Positions 1-8,137 of a stretch of DNA of 53,148 nucleotides are shown here, piece after piece. Position numbers and translations under genes: made by a program. The notes beneath the pieces are model-generated. The model saw only the letters and a program-made list of their open reading frames with translations. It searched no databases and was not told the origin of the DNA. This DNA comes from Microbacteriaceae bacterium PS02344 (GTDB lineage: Bacteria; Actinomycetota; Actinomycetes; Actinomycetales; Microbacteriaceae): the NCBI GenBank assembly GCA_029959905.1, contig JASCNZ010000018.1, forward strand, positions 1 to 53,148, in the 5' to 3' direction. Positions within the stretch are counted from its first letter, which is position 1; each line of letters begins with the position of its first letter.

Positions 1-126
1 ACGGCGTACTCGGAGCTGACGACGTCGCTCGACGACGCGGCCGAGGCGGTCAATGACATGGCGCAGGCGCTGGACCGCATGGCGGACTCGATCCGCGACA
101 AGGACGCCGAGCTCGCCGGCGGCTGA
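1..126 (+). CDS. C-terminal end of a WXG100-like helical protein (partial)
   Basis: The first 42 codons are open from base 1 and end in TGA at 124-126; the start lies outside the window. The visible 41 residues are a strongly helical, Ala/Asp/Met-rich segment ending DKDAELAGG, as in the tails of WXG100/ESAT-6-like or LXG-type helical secretion substrates. The downstream carrier/toxin genes and FHA protein make a type VII secretion setting plausible. Family assignment is inference because no WxG motif is in the visible part. Confidence 0.55.
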   Translation, partial: TAYSELTTSLDDAAEAVNDMAQALDRMADSIRDKDAELAGG

Positions 127-145
127 ATCCCGCTTCGCACTCTCC

Positions 146-190
146 GACGGGGTCGTGGTGCTGGCCGATGGCCGCGCCACGGCCCCGTCT
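146..190 (+). terminator. Intrinsic-terminator-like hairpin after the first gene
   Basis: The arm GACGGGGtCGTGG at 146-158 pairs with CCACGgCCCCGTC at 177-189 with one wobble/mismatch, enclosing GGCC/GGCC, and is followed by TCTCTCT. It separates the partial gene from the next unit. Confidence 0.5.
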
Positions 191-218
191 CTCTGCGCGG
201 AGCGATCTGCGCGCCCCA

Positions 219-252
219 TAGAATCAGGGACATGACCGGAGCAGACCGATGA
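219..252 (+). promoter_or_regulatory. -10 box and possible six-codon leader ORF before the 249 gene
   Basis: A TAGAAT box at 219-224 places a start of transcription near 231. An ATG at 232 opens a six-codon frame (MTGADR) whose TGA at 250-252 overlaps the ATG of the next gene as ATGA. The mini-ORF may be a translated leader that couples to the gene, or chance. A GGAG at about 237 could serve the ATG at 249 directly. Confidence 0.35.
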
Positions 253-470
253 GCGGATCGCAGCCCTACTGGTACAACCTCTCGACGCAGTCGGTCGTGC
301 GCGCCGACGAGCGCCCCTCCGACGACACGATCGGGCCGTTCGCGACGGCGCAGGAGGCCGAGGACTCTCCCGCCATCCTGCTCGAGCACGCCCGGGCCTG
401 GCTCGAGAGCGAAGAGAGCGAGCCCTTCCGCGCGATGGCCGAAGGCGCCGACGACTCCGACCTCGTGTGA
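249..470 (+). CDS. Small SPOR-like hypothetical protein
   Basis: The 73-residue protein begins YWYNLSTQSVV and continues IGPFATAQEAED, the pattern of short actinobacterial proteins annotated as SPOR-domain-like (YWYN...GPYATREEAE). The N-terminal half is the recognisable part; the C-terminus is acidic. There is no signal peptide or membrane segment. Its TGA overlaps the GTG of the next gene (GTGA), so the two are probably cotranslated. Molecular role unknown. Confidence 0.65.
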   Translation: MSGSQPYWYNLSTQSVVRADERPSDDTIGPFATAQEAEDSPAILLEHARAWLESEESEPFRAMAEGADDSDLV

Positions 471-2170
471 CGCGCGCGATGGGGGGAAGGCGCTGGATCG
501 CCGCGCCGATCGCGATCGCCGTCGTGGCGACGCTCGCCGCTTGCGCGCCGGCCGTGCCGGAGACGGTCGTGCAGGGCACGGAGATCACTGCGGGGTGGAC
601 CGGAGAGCTCACCTCGCTCAACGCCGCCGCGGCGCCGACGCCCGGCAACATCGACATCGCCCAGGCGGTGCGGGCCGACTTCGGTGACGTGGTCGACGGC
701 GAGTTCGTGCCCGACGAGGGATTCGGCACGGTGTCGATCGTGAGCGATGACCCGTTCACCGTGCGTTACGACCTCGCCGAGCCGGTGTGGTCCGACGGCA
801 TCCCGCTCGACGCCGCCGACCTGCTGCTCGGGTGGGCTGGGGCGGCGGGGGAGTTCGCGACCGACGACGCCGTCGTCGCCTCCGACCCCGCGGCGCCCGA
901 GGTGACGAAGGTCGACGAGTTCGCCCGCTCGATCGAGGTCACCTACGCGCAGCCCGTCATCGACTGGCAGCAGCGGGTGACCGTGCCGGTGCCCGCTCAC
1001 ATCGTCGGCCAGCGCGGTCTCGACATCGACGATCCGATGGAGGCCAAGCAGGCCGTCATCCGCGCGGTGCAGAGCGGCGACGCCGGTGACCTGGCCTCGC
1101 TCGCGAAGATCTGGAACGACGGCTTCACGGTCGACGACCCGTCGGAGCTCTCCGCCGACCTGCTGCTGTCGAGCGGGCCGTTCCGCATCGAGAAGGTCGG
1201 CGACGAGGGCGACAGCGTCACGCTCGTGCCCAACGGCGAGTTCCGCGGCCCGGTCACGCCGCAGGTCGCGCGCGTCCGGCTCGCGCCCCCGGGCGACGAT
1301 CCCATCGCCGCGATCGGCGACACCCTCGACGTCGCGCAAGTGCGCCCCACGGCCGAGAACCGCGAGCCGATCCGTGAACTCGAACGCCAGGACTACACGG
1401 TCGACACCTCGCACGACGGCACGGTGTGGGCCGTGCTCGTCAACCCGGTCGGCGCCTTCACGCAGCAGCCGGCGCGCACCGCCTTCTTCCACTCCATCCC
1501 CGCGAGCGCGCTCATCGCCGGCGGCGCCGGGGAGTGGGCGCAGTCCTACACCGGCACCACGTCGATGCTCTCGGCGCCGGGCTCGCGCGCCTACGACATC
1601 GTGAACGAGGACTCCGGGTTCGCCGACAGCATCGGATCCCCCGACGGCGACGCCGGCGCCGAACGCGAGCTCTCCGGCGTCGCCACCGGGGCGCCCGTGT
1701 GCGTGCTGTACGACCGCACCAGTCCCTTCGCGGCCGGAGTGTTCGCCGCGATGGTGCAGTCGGCGGGCGAGGCCGGGTGGAGCATCCAGGACTGCGGCAC
1801 CGACGACCTCGACGCCGCCCTCGATGCAGGACGGTGGGATGCCGCGATCGTGCGCGAGGCGATCCCGCAGAGCCCGGCGCAGATCCTCGCGCGGTGGGGC
1901 ACGAGCGGCAAGGCCGCGGCGATCGGCGCGACCGATCCGGCCCGCGACGAGCTGGTCGCGCAACTCGCCCGCACCGCCGACGTGTACGAGGGGCGTGAGG
2001 TGCTCGCCCAGATCGAGGCATCCATCGTTCGGATGGCGGTGGCCATGCCGCTCGCCGTGAATCCGCGCCTCACCATCGTCGATAAAGACGTCACGGGCAT
2101 CGCTCCGCGCACCGGGGCCGTCGCCCCGCTCACGTCGAGCATCGTGCAGTGGGCGGTCGTGCCGAAATGA
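467..2170 (+). CDS. ABC-type oligopeptide-binding lipoprotein (SBP_bac_5 family)
   Basis: This 567-residue protein opens with basic residues, a hydrophobic segment and a lipobox LAAC at about residues 19-22, so it should be a lipoprotein on the outer face of the membrane. The body has family 5 solute-binding features: a domain with PFTVRYDLAEPVWSDGIPLDAADLLLGWAG (shown here only as a landmark; note key WSDG...D), and a later hydrophobic NPRLTIV stretch. No permease or ATPase genes follow, so it is an orphan binding protein. Start is GTG at 467, overlapping the previous stop; ATG at 479 also keeps the signal intact. The hairpin TGCCACG/CGTGGCA at 2176-2195 follows it. Confidence 0.8.
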   Translation: MTRAMGGRRWIAAPIAIAVVATLAACAPAVPETVVQGTEITAGWTGELTSLNAAAAPTPGNIDIAQAVRADFGDVVDGEFVPDEGFGTVSIVSDDPFTVRYDLAEPVWSDGIPLDAADLLLGWAGAAGEFATDDAVVASDPAAPEVTKVDEFARSIEVTYAQPVIDWQQRVTVPVPAHIVGQRGLDIDDPMEAKQAVIRAVQSGDAGDLASLAKIWNDGFTVDDPSELSADLLLSSGPFRIEKVGDEGDSVTLVPNGEFRGPVTPQVARVRLAPPGDDPIAAIGDTLDVAQVRPTAENREPIRELERQDYTVDTSHDGTVWAVLVNPVGAFTQQPARTAFFHSIPASALIAGGAGEWAQSYTGTTSMLSAPGSRAYDIVNEDSGFADSIGSPDGDAGAERELSGVATGAPVCVLYDRTSPFAAGVFAAMVQSAGEAGWSIQDCGTDDLDAALDAGRWDAAIVREAIPQSPAQILARWGTSGKAAAIGATDPARDELVAQLARTADVYEGREVLAQIEASIVRMAVAMPLAVNPRLTIVDKDVTGIAPRTGAVAPLTSSIVQWAVVPK

Positions 2171-2175
2171 TCGGA

Positions 2176-2195
2176 TGCCACGGGCGGGCGTGGCA
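2176..2195 (+). terminator. Hairpin after the binding-protein gene
   Basis: Seven-base arms TGCCACG and CGTGGCA flank a GGCGGG loop, six bases past the stop codon. No clear T run follows, as is usual in this GC-rich background. Confidence 0.45.
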
Positions 2196-2262
2196 CGGGT
2201 AGTTCTCCCCGTCGCGCCGAACCGCCGCGGCCTCGTAGAGTCTTCTGTGGGAGGGGTACGCC

Positions 2263-2967
2263 GTGGGAATGATGTTGCCGAACGAGCTGATCTGGGTGAT
2301 GGAGAAGCTCGGATTCGAATGGCCGGATATCGATGAAGACGAGCTGCGTCGCGGCTCGTCGATGATTCGCGTGTTCCGTGATGATCTGGAGAACAAGATC
2401 CAGGTCATGGACCGCAAGGTGAACGGCGATCTCGCCGGGGCCATGCGCGGACAGGCGGGCCCGGCCTATGTGAGCGCATGGAATCAGAACCGTTCGCAGA
2501 ACCTGCAGCGCCTGCTCGATCTGCTCGGCCCCGTGCCGACCGGTGTCGACATCGCGGCTGATGCCGTGTTCGCGCTGAAGCTCAAAGTCATCGCCGACGT
2601 CACGACGACGATGATCGCTCTGGTGGGCATGCTGACGAACCCGGTGACCGCGCTGGGTGCGGGGCCGATGCTGCTGCTGAAGAAGAAGCTGTTGAACGCC
2701 GCGGTCGACATCGCGATCGAGCAGGTGCTCAATCAGGTGCTGCCGATGGTGATCGAGCCGATGGCCGAGGAGTTGCCGGCTGTGATCATGGCCGCGCTGG
2801 ACTCGCCCATCGTGGAGGCCGTCGCCGGTGACCCGGATGAGTTCTACGCCGACCTGCAGGCGCTCGAGCAGGCGCAGGGCGAGATGGATCAGCACGCCGC
2901 CGACGTCGAGACCCTCACCGAGCGGCTGATGTCGGATCTCGCCAGCCTCAACATCGGAGGAGACTGA
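2263..2967 (+). CDS. CpnT-N-terminal-like carrier protein, copy 1
   Basis: 234 residues beginning MGMMLPNELIWVMEKLGFEW and then PDIDEDELRR, matching the all-helical N-terminal (outer membrane channel CpnT-like) domain found in front of actinobacterial type VII polymorphic toxins (P.W.....G..WP..DEDKLR). Residues 95-150 are hydrophobic helices and the C-terminal 60 residues form an acidic amphipathic helix. There is no toxin domain in this polypeptide; the effector lies in a separate gene 2 bp downstream. A near-identical paralog is at 5348. Start is GTG at 2263 with GGGAGGGG upstream. Role as a secretion or folding carrier is inferred from family and context. Confidence 0.7.
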   Translation: MGMMLPNELIWVMEKLGFEWPDIDEDELRRGSSMIRVFRDDLENKIQVMDRKVNGDLAGAMRGQAGPAYVSAWNQNRSQNLQRLLDLLGPVPTGVDIAADAVFALKLKVIADVTTTMIALVGMLTNPVTALGAGPMLLLKKKLLNAAVDIAIEQVLNQVLPMVIEPMAEELPAVIMAALDSPIVEAVAGDPDEFYADLQALEQAQGEMDQHAADVETLTERLMSDLASLNIGGD

Positions 2968-2969
2968 CC

Positions 2970-3674
2970 ATGAGCATCGGAAAGGCCGTCATCCGGCCCC
3001 TCAAGGACTCGCTCGACGGCGTGCCCGTGCACGTGCGGCAGCTCGCGGAGATGTTCCGCAAGCACGGCCGCAAGCAGGACCGCAACACCAGCGAGGTGCA
3101 GAACCTCGACGCGACCGATGTGACGCATCCGCTCAAGGACGGCTGGAAGCCGGACGGATGGACGCCGAACGACGTCGTCGGCGCGGGCAAGGGCGATCGC
3201 CCGAACCCGAGCGACTACCTCGACGACGACTACATCCGCACGCACCTGGACCAGTTCCAGAACGGCGGTACGCACTTCTACCGCACCGGCAGCCTCGAGG
3301 GCTACGGCCCCGGCAACAACATGGCCGCCGACGGCAGCAACACCACCTACATCTTCCCGACAGACAAGCTCGACGAGCTCATGCAGCAGGTCGACAGCCC
3401 CGAGGACCTCGGCGAGGCGCTCGGCCTCGGCCGTGACTTCTTCGCCGGCGGCGACGTGCAGGTGCGCGACTTCGCGCCGCACGAACTCGACGGCCTGCGC
3501 ATGCCGTCGGGTAACGAGGGGGGGACGGACGCCGACAAGTGGATCCCCGGCGGCTACCTGCCCAGCGGTATCCCCGAGGCGGTCATCGACATCCCCGACT
3601 ACGCAAAGGGCACGAACAACGGCATCTACAACCCGGGTGAGTGGCCGGGCAGTCCGCGGCCGTTCAGTCTCTGA
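2970..3674 (+). CDS. Putative secreted polymorphic toxin (effector), cassette 1
   Basis: 234 residues, ATG at 2970 with GGAGG upstream (atcGGAGGagactgacc). The first 60 residues are basic and resemble the N-terminus of the effector at 6059 (a DG...F...FRK.G.K motif). Residues about 85-225 contain YIRTHLDQFQNGGTHFYR, LEGYGPGN, RMPSGNEGG and WIPGGYLPSGIPEAVIDIP, a conserved C-terminal effector-type domain seen at the ends of large bacterial toxins; I cannot assign its activity (nucleotide-modifying enzymes such as ADP-ribosyltransferase or NADase are possibilities). The gene overlaps the next ORF by 34 bp, as toxin/immunity pairs often do. Confidence 0.6.
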   Translation: MSIGKAVIRPLKDSLDGVPVHVRQLAEMFRKHGRKQDRNTSEVQNLDATDVTHPLKDGWKPDGWTPNDVVGAGKGDRPNPSDYLDDDYIRTHLDQFQNGGTHFYRTGSLEGYGPGNNMAADGSNTTYIFPTDKLDELMQQVDSPEDLGEALGLGRDFFAGGDVQVRDFAPHELDGLRMPSGNEGGTDADKWIPGGYLPSGIPEAVIDIPDYAKGTNNGIYNPGEWPGSPRPFSL

Positions 3675-4288
3675 TCGGACGGCTGATGGACCTCGACAGG
3701 GATATCCGGCGCGACGCCGATTCGTCGTTCGCGCCCGAGACCGTGGCGACGGGCGCGCTGCTGCCGTACGAGGGCCGCGCGCGACTGCTGCGACCGGACG
3801 GGCTGCGCGACGAGGCGCTCGCCGCGCAGGACGACGGATGGCTGACACCCGACAATCCGGTGCTCGTGCGGGGGGCGGCGCGCATTCTGCCCCTGGCGTG
3901 GCGCGGCGATCCGTCGCGCGAAGATTCGTCTGTGTCGACCGACGAGATCGCCGCGTTCGCCTCGCAGGTCACCGATCTGGGGTTCTACCTCACGGGCGGG
4001 TGGCGCAGCCTGGACGAGCTGGAGCAGCACCATGGCGACAGCCGCGCGTCGTACGCCGAGGCACTGCGAGCGGCCCGGGCGACCGCCGCGCGGGTGTGGA
4101 CGCTGTCGGAGACTCTGGGCATGGCGCTGGTCTGGGCCGGTTCCGACGACGCGGGCGACGCGTCGTTGGCTCTGCACCTGGTGCCCGCGAGCTGGGTGTC
4201 GGAGCGGTACGGCGGATCGAAGCCCGTCGCGGGCATCGACGTGCGGTGGACCTGGGCGGATGTGGTCGCCCTCGCCGACGCGCGATGA
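3641..4288 (+). CDS. Putative immunity protein for the 2970 toxin
   Basis: 215 residues from GTG 3641, or 200 from ATG 3686; neither has a strong ribosome site, and the upstream start overlaps the toxin gene. No signal peptide or membrane segment is present, so it is cytosolic. The sequence is acidic and Trp-containing (LTGGWRSLDELEQHHGD, WTWADVVALAD), and I recognise no catalytic motif. The immunity role is inferred only from its position directly behind the effector gene and its cytosolic character. Confidence 0.55.
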   Translation: MAGQSAAVQSLIGRLMDLDRDIRRDADSSFAPETVATGALLPYEGRARLLRPDGLRDEALAAQDDGWLTPDNPVLVRGAARILPLAWRGDPSREDSSVSTDEIAAFASQVTDLGFYLTGGWRSLDELEQHHGDSRASYAEALRAARATAARVWTLSETLGMALVWAGSDDAGDASLALHLVPASWVSERYGGSKPVAGIDVRWTWADVVALADAR

Positions 4289-4371
4289 CCCCGCGGCCAG
4301 TGGCACCGCGATCGATCACGGGGCGCGCGCACCGCGCCGATAGTCTGGGCTGAGATCTCGACGAGAGGGCA

Positions 4372-5235
4372 ATGAGCATGTCGGATGCAATCGGGCACAC
4401 CGCGACGGACGCGCGACCGCGGATCTACGGTGCGAGCGAACTCGGGGTGCTGTCGATCACCGCGCCCGGTGACGCGCACCCGCGCGTCGAGTACCTCGGC
4501 GGCGAGGTCTTCCTCGGTCTCGACGTGCAGGGCGTCACCGTCACGCAGGGCACTGAGGACCGCACGTTGCCCTTCCGCAACGTGGTCGCGCACGCCGCCA
4601 TGTCGGCACCAGCGGTGCCGTCGCCGGTCGACGGCGTCATCGTCATCGACGACGAGTCGACGGCATCCGCCGTGCTGCTGAAGCCCGCGCGCCTCGATGC
4701 GGATGCTCTCGCCGGAGCTCCGGTGGTGTTCGCGCTGTCGCGCACGGCCGTGGCCGTCGTCGGTGCCGACGACGAAGCGGGCATCGCGCGGGTGCTCGAC
4801 CTCGCCGAGAAGCTGTTCGACGAGGGCGGTCGGCTCGTGAGCGCGCATCCGATCGTCTGGGGCGACGGCGCATGGGCGCCCTACGCCTGGCGCGAGAAGG
4901 TGCCGGCGCTCGAGATGCGGTTCGAGCGGGTGCTGCGCCTGTTCAGCGTGCGCGCGTACGAGGCGCAGACCGCGGCGCTGCAGCGGCCCGACGTGCACCT
5001 CGCCGACCCGAAGATCCAGGTGCTCGACACCGGAGTGACCACGACCTTCGCCGCGTGGCCGAAGGGCACCGCGACCCTGCTGCCGGTGGTCGACAATGTC
5101 ATCGTCGCCGACCCGTCCGGAGCGGTCAGCGTCGCGACGATGCAGCAGTTCCTCGACGCGGGTGGCGAGGCCATCGTGCGCACCGGTCTGTCGCCGGCGC
5201 GCTACTTCGTGCCCGGAGAAGCGCCGCGGAGCTGA
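4372..5235 (+). CDS. Hypothetical cytosolic protein in the toxin locus
   Basis: 287 residues, ATG 4372 preceded by GAGAGGG. There is no signal peptide and no clear transmembrane helix. It looks like two alpha/beta units: a beta-rich N-terminal half (YLGGEVFLGLDVQGVTVTQG) and a half around residues 110-190 with VVFALSRTAVAVVGADDE. I do not recognise the family. Its location between the two carrier/effector cassettes suggests an immunity or accessory role for type VII secretion, which is inference only. Confidence 0.5.
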   Translation: MSMSDAIGHTATDARPRIYGASELGVLSITAPGDAHPRVEYLGGEVFLGLDVQGVTVTQGTEDRTLPFRNVVAHAAMSAPAVPSPVDGVIVIDDESTASAVLLKPARLDADALAGAPVVFALSRTAVAVVGADDEAGIARVLDLAEKLFDEGGRLVSAHPIVWGDGAWAPYAWREKVPALEMRFERVLRLFSVRAYEAQTAALQRPDVHLADPKIQVLDTGVTTTFAAWPKGTATLLPVVDNVIVADPSGAVSVATMQQFLDAGGEAIVRTGLSPARYFVPGEAPRS

Positions 5236-5347
5236 CCGTCGCCGTCCGCCGCCGATCGGCGGGCATGGGCTCCTCTCCCCATGGGTTGCTCTCCCCATCG
5301 CCCTCGCCCTCGCCCGGTCGATAGCCTCTCCGGCGGAGGTGGTCGCC

Positions 5348-6055
5348 ATGGGAATGATGCTCCCGAACGAGCTCATCTGGGTGATGGACAAGCTCGGGCT
5401 GGAATGGCCCGACATCGACGAGGACGAGGTGCGCAAAGCTGCCGGCTATGTGCGCGGATACCGCGACGACATGGAGGCGTTGGTCCAGTCGGCCGACCGA
5501 CGGATCAACGGCGACATCGCGGCTGCGATGCGGGGGGAGGCCGGCGCCGCCCATCTCAACGGGTGGAACCGCAACCGCTCCGAGAACGTGCAACAGCTTC
5601 TCGACGTGCTCGGTCCCGCAGCGGTCGGCATCGACATCGCGGCCGATATCGTGCTCGCGCTCAAGATCAAGGTCATCGCCGACATCACGATCACCCTCGC
5701 GCAGCTCATCCCGCTGCTCGCTGCGGGTCCGCTCGGCGCCGGTGGTGCCGCGGTGCTGATCCTCGCCCGCAAGAAGCTGTTCTCGATGGCGATGGAGATC
5801 ACGCTCGAGAAGGTCATCGACGAGGTGCTTCCGCTCGCGATCGAGCCCCTCGTCGATCAGGTGCCGACGATCGTGAATGCGCTGCTCGACGCCCCGGTCG
5901 TCGAAGGCGTGATCGGCGACTCCGACGAGTTCTTCGCCGACCTCGAGGCCCTCGACCAGGCTGCGGACGAGATGGATGCCCAGGCCGCCGACGTCGAGGA
6001 GCTCACCGATCGGCTGCTCGCCGACATCGCCAACCTGCAGATCTCGGGGGACTGA
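5348..6055 (+). CDS. CpnT-N-terminal-like carrier protein, copy 2
   Basis: 235 residues, ATG 5348 preceded by GGCGGAGGTGG. It is collinear with the protein at 2263 (same MGMMLPNELIWVM opening, EWPDIDEDE, NRSENVQQLLD, IDIAADIVLALKIKVIADIT and acidic C-terminal helix), indicating tandem duplication of the whole cassette. A longer upstream reading frame exists but conservation with copy 1 and the ribosome site fix this start. The effector gene follows after 3 bp. Confidence 0.7.
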   Translation: MGMMLPNELIWVMDKLGLEWPDIDEDEVRKAAGYVRGYRDDMEALVQSADRRINGDIAAAMRGEAGAAHLNGWNRNRSENVQQLLDVLGPAAVGIDIAADIVLALKIKVIADITITLAQLIPLLAAGPLGAGGAAVLILARKKLFSMAMEITLEKVIDEVLPLAIEPLVDQVPTIVNALLDAPVVEGVIGDSDEFFADLEALDQAADEMDAQAADVEELTDRLLADIANLQISGD

Positions 6056-6058
6056 GCC

Positions 6059-6688
6059 ATGACCTTGAAGAAGCTGATGAGGGATCTCGTCGACGCGGTC
6101 GACGGGGCCGGACACGAGTTCAAACGCGGATTCTCGGGGGCGTTCCGCAAACGCGGGGGCAAGCACCGGGCGGATGCCGACGCGATCCGCGGACTCGATC
6201 GCCGCAACCGCGACAGCGTGCCGAAGCACCGCCGCGATGACAAGCCGGCCTCGCATGCGAAGAAGTACGACATCCGCGAGGAGGCACGCCGCGGCTACGA
6301 GACCCTCGGGCACGTGGGGCGTCACCGCAACCCGGACTACAACGCGGCGCGAGACTTCGGTGGCGCGGTCGGCCAGGGGGTGCGCAGCCTCCCCGGCGAT
6401 CTGCTCGGGGAGGTCAAGGGGCTGCCGAAGAAGGTGCCGAAGCAGTTCGTGGAAGAGCTCTACGAGGACGCGATCGGACAGGACAACCCCGACAAGTACG
6501 GACAGTCGAGGTCGGGAGACATGCGGTTCCTCGCTCCGGCGAGCGAGGCGGCCACGCTCGCCGCGCTGGATTCCGCGCAGCTCGCCGCGCGGTTCGGGAT
6601 CGATCCGAGCTCACTCGACGGTGCATCCATCGAGATCCGCGAGATTCCGGGCTCTCGCTTCGTTAGCGTCGAGGTGGCCCGCGACTGA
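6059..6688 (+). CDS. Putative secreted effector, cassette 2
   Basis: 209 residues starting 3 bp after the carrier stop. The basic N-terminus (LRDLVDAVDG-like, GFSGAFRKRGGKHR) matches the beginning of the effector at 2970, suggesting a shared recognition region; the C-terminal part is unrelated. Residues 60-150 are rich in Lys, Arg, Gly and Asp; the C-terminal 60 residues (FGIDPSSLDGASIEIREIPGS) resemble substrate-recognition helices of unknown enzymes. No signal peptide. No gene with the look of a dedicated immunity factor follows, so it may be an orphan or a non-toxic effector. Confidence 0.5.
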   Translation: MTLKKLMRDLVDAVDGAGHEFKRGFSGAFRKRGGKHRADADAIRGLDRRNRDSVPKHRRDDKPASHAKKYDIREEARRGYETLGHVGRHRNPDYNAARDFGGAVGQGVRSLPGDLLGEVKGLPKKVPKQFVEELYEDAIGQDNPDKYGQSRSGDMRFLAPASEAATLAALDSAQLAARFGIDPSSLDGASIEIREIPGSRFVSVEVARD

Positions 6689-6753
6689 GATCCCCCGTCG
6701 TGCGCACGTCGGCGCGCCTCCGCATGGCAGGATGATGGCCAGGGGGTAACGAC

Positions 6754-7536
6754 GTGAGCGATGCGAGTGCAGCAGTGGGTCTCGGGGCCGAGGGCGCGAC
6801 GACGACGAAAGCGCCCGTGCCGTTGAGACTCGAGTTCGCCGGGGAGTGGCACGACCTGCCGACCGACCGCCCGTTCATCATCGGCCGCGAGGGCGACCTC
6901 GAGATCGACGACAACCTCTACCTGCACCGGCACTTCCTCGAGCTGCAGTACCGCGAGGGTCTCTGGTGGCTCGCCAACGTGGGTGTGCGCCTCGCGGCGA
7001 CGGTGTCGAGCGCGGGCGGCGCGGTGCAGTCGTGGCTGTCGCCCGGTGCCCGCATGCCCCTGGTCTTCGAGCGCACGGTCATCGTGTTCACCGCGGGACC
7101 GGTCACCTACGAGCTGAGCCTGCACACCGAGGAGGCCCCCTACGAGGTCTCGCGGCAGGTCGAGATGTCGATGAGCGGCGAGACCACGGTGATGCCTGCG
7201 AGCTTCACGCCCCTGCAGAAGCAGCTGATGGTCGCGCTCGCCGAGCCGATGTTGCGCCGCGAAGGTGTGAGCATGAACGAGCTGCCCTCGTCGAGCGCGG
7301 CCGCCAAGCGCCTCGGGTGGACGATGAGCAAGTTCAACCGCAAGCTCGACAACGTGTGCGACAAGCTCGACCGCATGGGTGTGCAGGGGCTTCGCGGGGG
7401 TGCGGGCAAGCTCGCGACGAACCGACGGGCCCGCCTCGTGGAGTACGCGGTGACGTCGCAGGTCGTGACCCGCGCCGACCTTCCGCTGCTCGACGACGAG
7501 TCGCTGCGCGACCAGCCCGATACCGACGCCGATTGA
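6754..7536 (+). CDS. FHA-domain protein with C-terminal winged-helix-like region
   Basis: 260 residues, GTG 6754 with CAGGGGG upstream. Residues about 30-115 form a forkhead-associated domain: PFIIGREGDLEIDDNLYLHRHFLEL. The usual GR...S..H pattern is altered, since Leu-His replaces the phosphothreonine-contacting Ser, so phosphopeptide binding may be weakened. Residues 150-215 (PLQKQLMVALAEPMLRREG, AAAKRLGWTMSKFNRKLDN) look like a winged helix-turn-helix. FHA proteins accompany type VII secretion loci in Actinobacteria, which fits the preceding carrier/effector genes. Cytosolic; could also be a transcription factor. Confidence 0.75.
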   Translation: MSDASAAVGLGAEGATTTKAPVPLRLEFAGEWHDLPTDRPFIIGREGDLEIDDNLYLHRHFLELQYREGLWWLANVGVRLAATVSSAGGAVQSWLSPGARMPLVFERTVIVFTAGPVTYELSLHTEEAPYEVSRQVEMSMSGETTVMPASFTPLQKQLMVALAEPMLRREGVSMNELPSSSAAAKRLGWTMSKFNRKLDNVCDKLDRMGVQGLRGGAGKLATNRRARLVEYAVTSQVVTRADLPLLDDESLRDQPDTDAD

Positions 7537-7569
7537 CGTCGTTTTGCGTCGGTCGAGAGGTGGGCCGGC

Positions 7570-8040
7570 TCAGCGCGCGAGGTCGGCCAGGTGGCGAGCG
7601 TCGTGGTTGAGCACCTTCACGATGATGCCCCGCTGGCGCAGCTCGGTGATCGTGCGCGTCTCTTCTTCGCTGTCGCGGCCGAGGGCCTGCGTGGTGGCGA
7701 CGACGAGAACGTCTCCCGGTCGCAGGGTGTCGAGCAAGCGGCTGATGCGGTCGCCCCAGCTCTCCAGGATGTCGGGCGCGGGGTGACGGAAGCCCTCGAT
7801 CGGCACGCCGAACCGCGTGAGGTCGGCCCGCTGCTGCACGACCGGCGGCATCCCTTCGCGCGACACGACGAGCCCGACGAGGCGTGAGCCGTCGGGGCGG
7901 GCGAGCCAGAAGTTGCGGTTCTGCTGCAGCTCGGTGAAGCACTTCGGGCACTCGGCCGCCGCATGCGGAAGGTGCAGGGGGCTCGTCAGCGCGTCGTCGA
8001 GCGACGCCTCTCCGGTCGTCCGGTCCATCGCATCGCTCAT
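7570..8040 (-). CDS. Serine-recombinase-N-terminal-like protein
   Basis: 156 residues from ATG 8040 (GGGAGGTGC upstream; an ATG at 8061 lacks this). The region LVGLVVSREGMPPVVQQRADL aligns with the YaRVS..Q...Q...L stretch of resolvases, keeping the Ser, and RPGDVLVVATTQALGRDSEE matches the L.pGD.lvv..ldRLgR segment, followed by RQRGIIVKVLNH. An ECPKCFTEL CxxC motif precedes it. The DNA-binding C-terminal domain is absent, so it is either a truncated recombinase or a regulator built on that fold. It converges on the FHA gene. Confidence 0.65.
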   Translation of the reverse strand: MSDAMDRTTGEASLDDALTSPLHLPHAAAECPKCFTELQQNRNFWLARPDGSRLVGLVVSREGMPPVVQQRADLTRFGVPIEGFRHPAPDILESWGDRISRLLDTLRPGDVLVVATTQALGRDSEEETRTITELRQRGIIVKVLNHDARHLADLAR

Positions 8041-8137
8041 CGGCGCACCTCCCGCATCCATTGTGCCCTGTTCTCGCGCTGTCGTGCGGCACTACTTCGC
8101 GTCACCAATGCTTCTGCGTCGGCGCGGTCACGAGCGC

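Noticed and set aside
266..1963. Very long minus-strand open frame across the binding-protein gene
   Set aside because: It is antisense to a clear lipoprotein gene, is dominated by Arg, Gly and Asp in a way typical of high-GC shadow frames, and has no domain.
5096..5347. Upstream extension of the second carrier protein
   Set aside because: Conservation with copy 1 and the ribosome site define ATG 5348; the extension overlaps the end of the 4372 gene.
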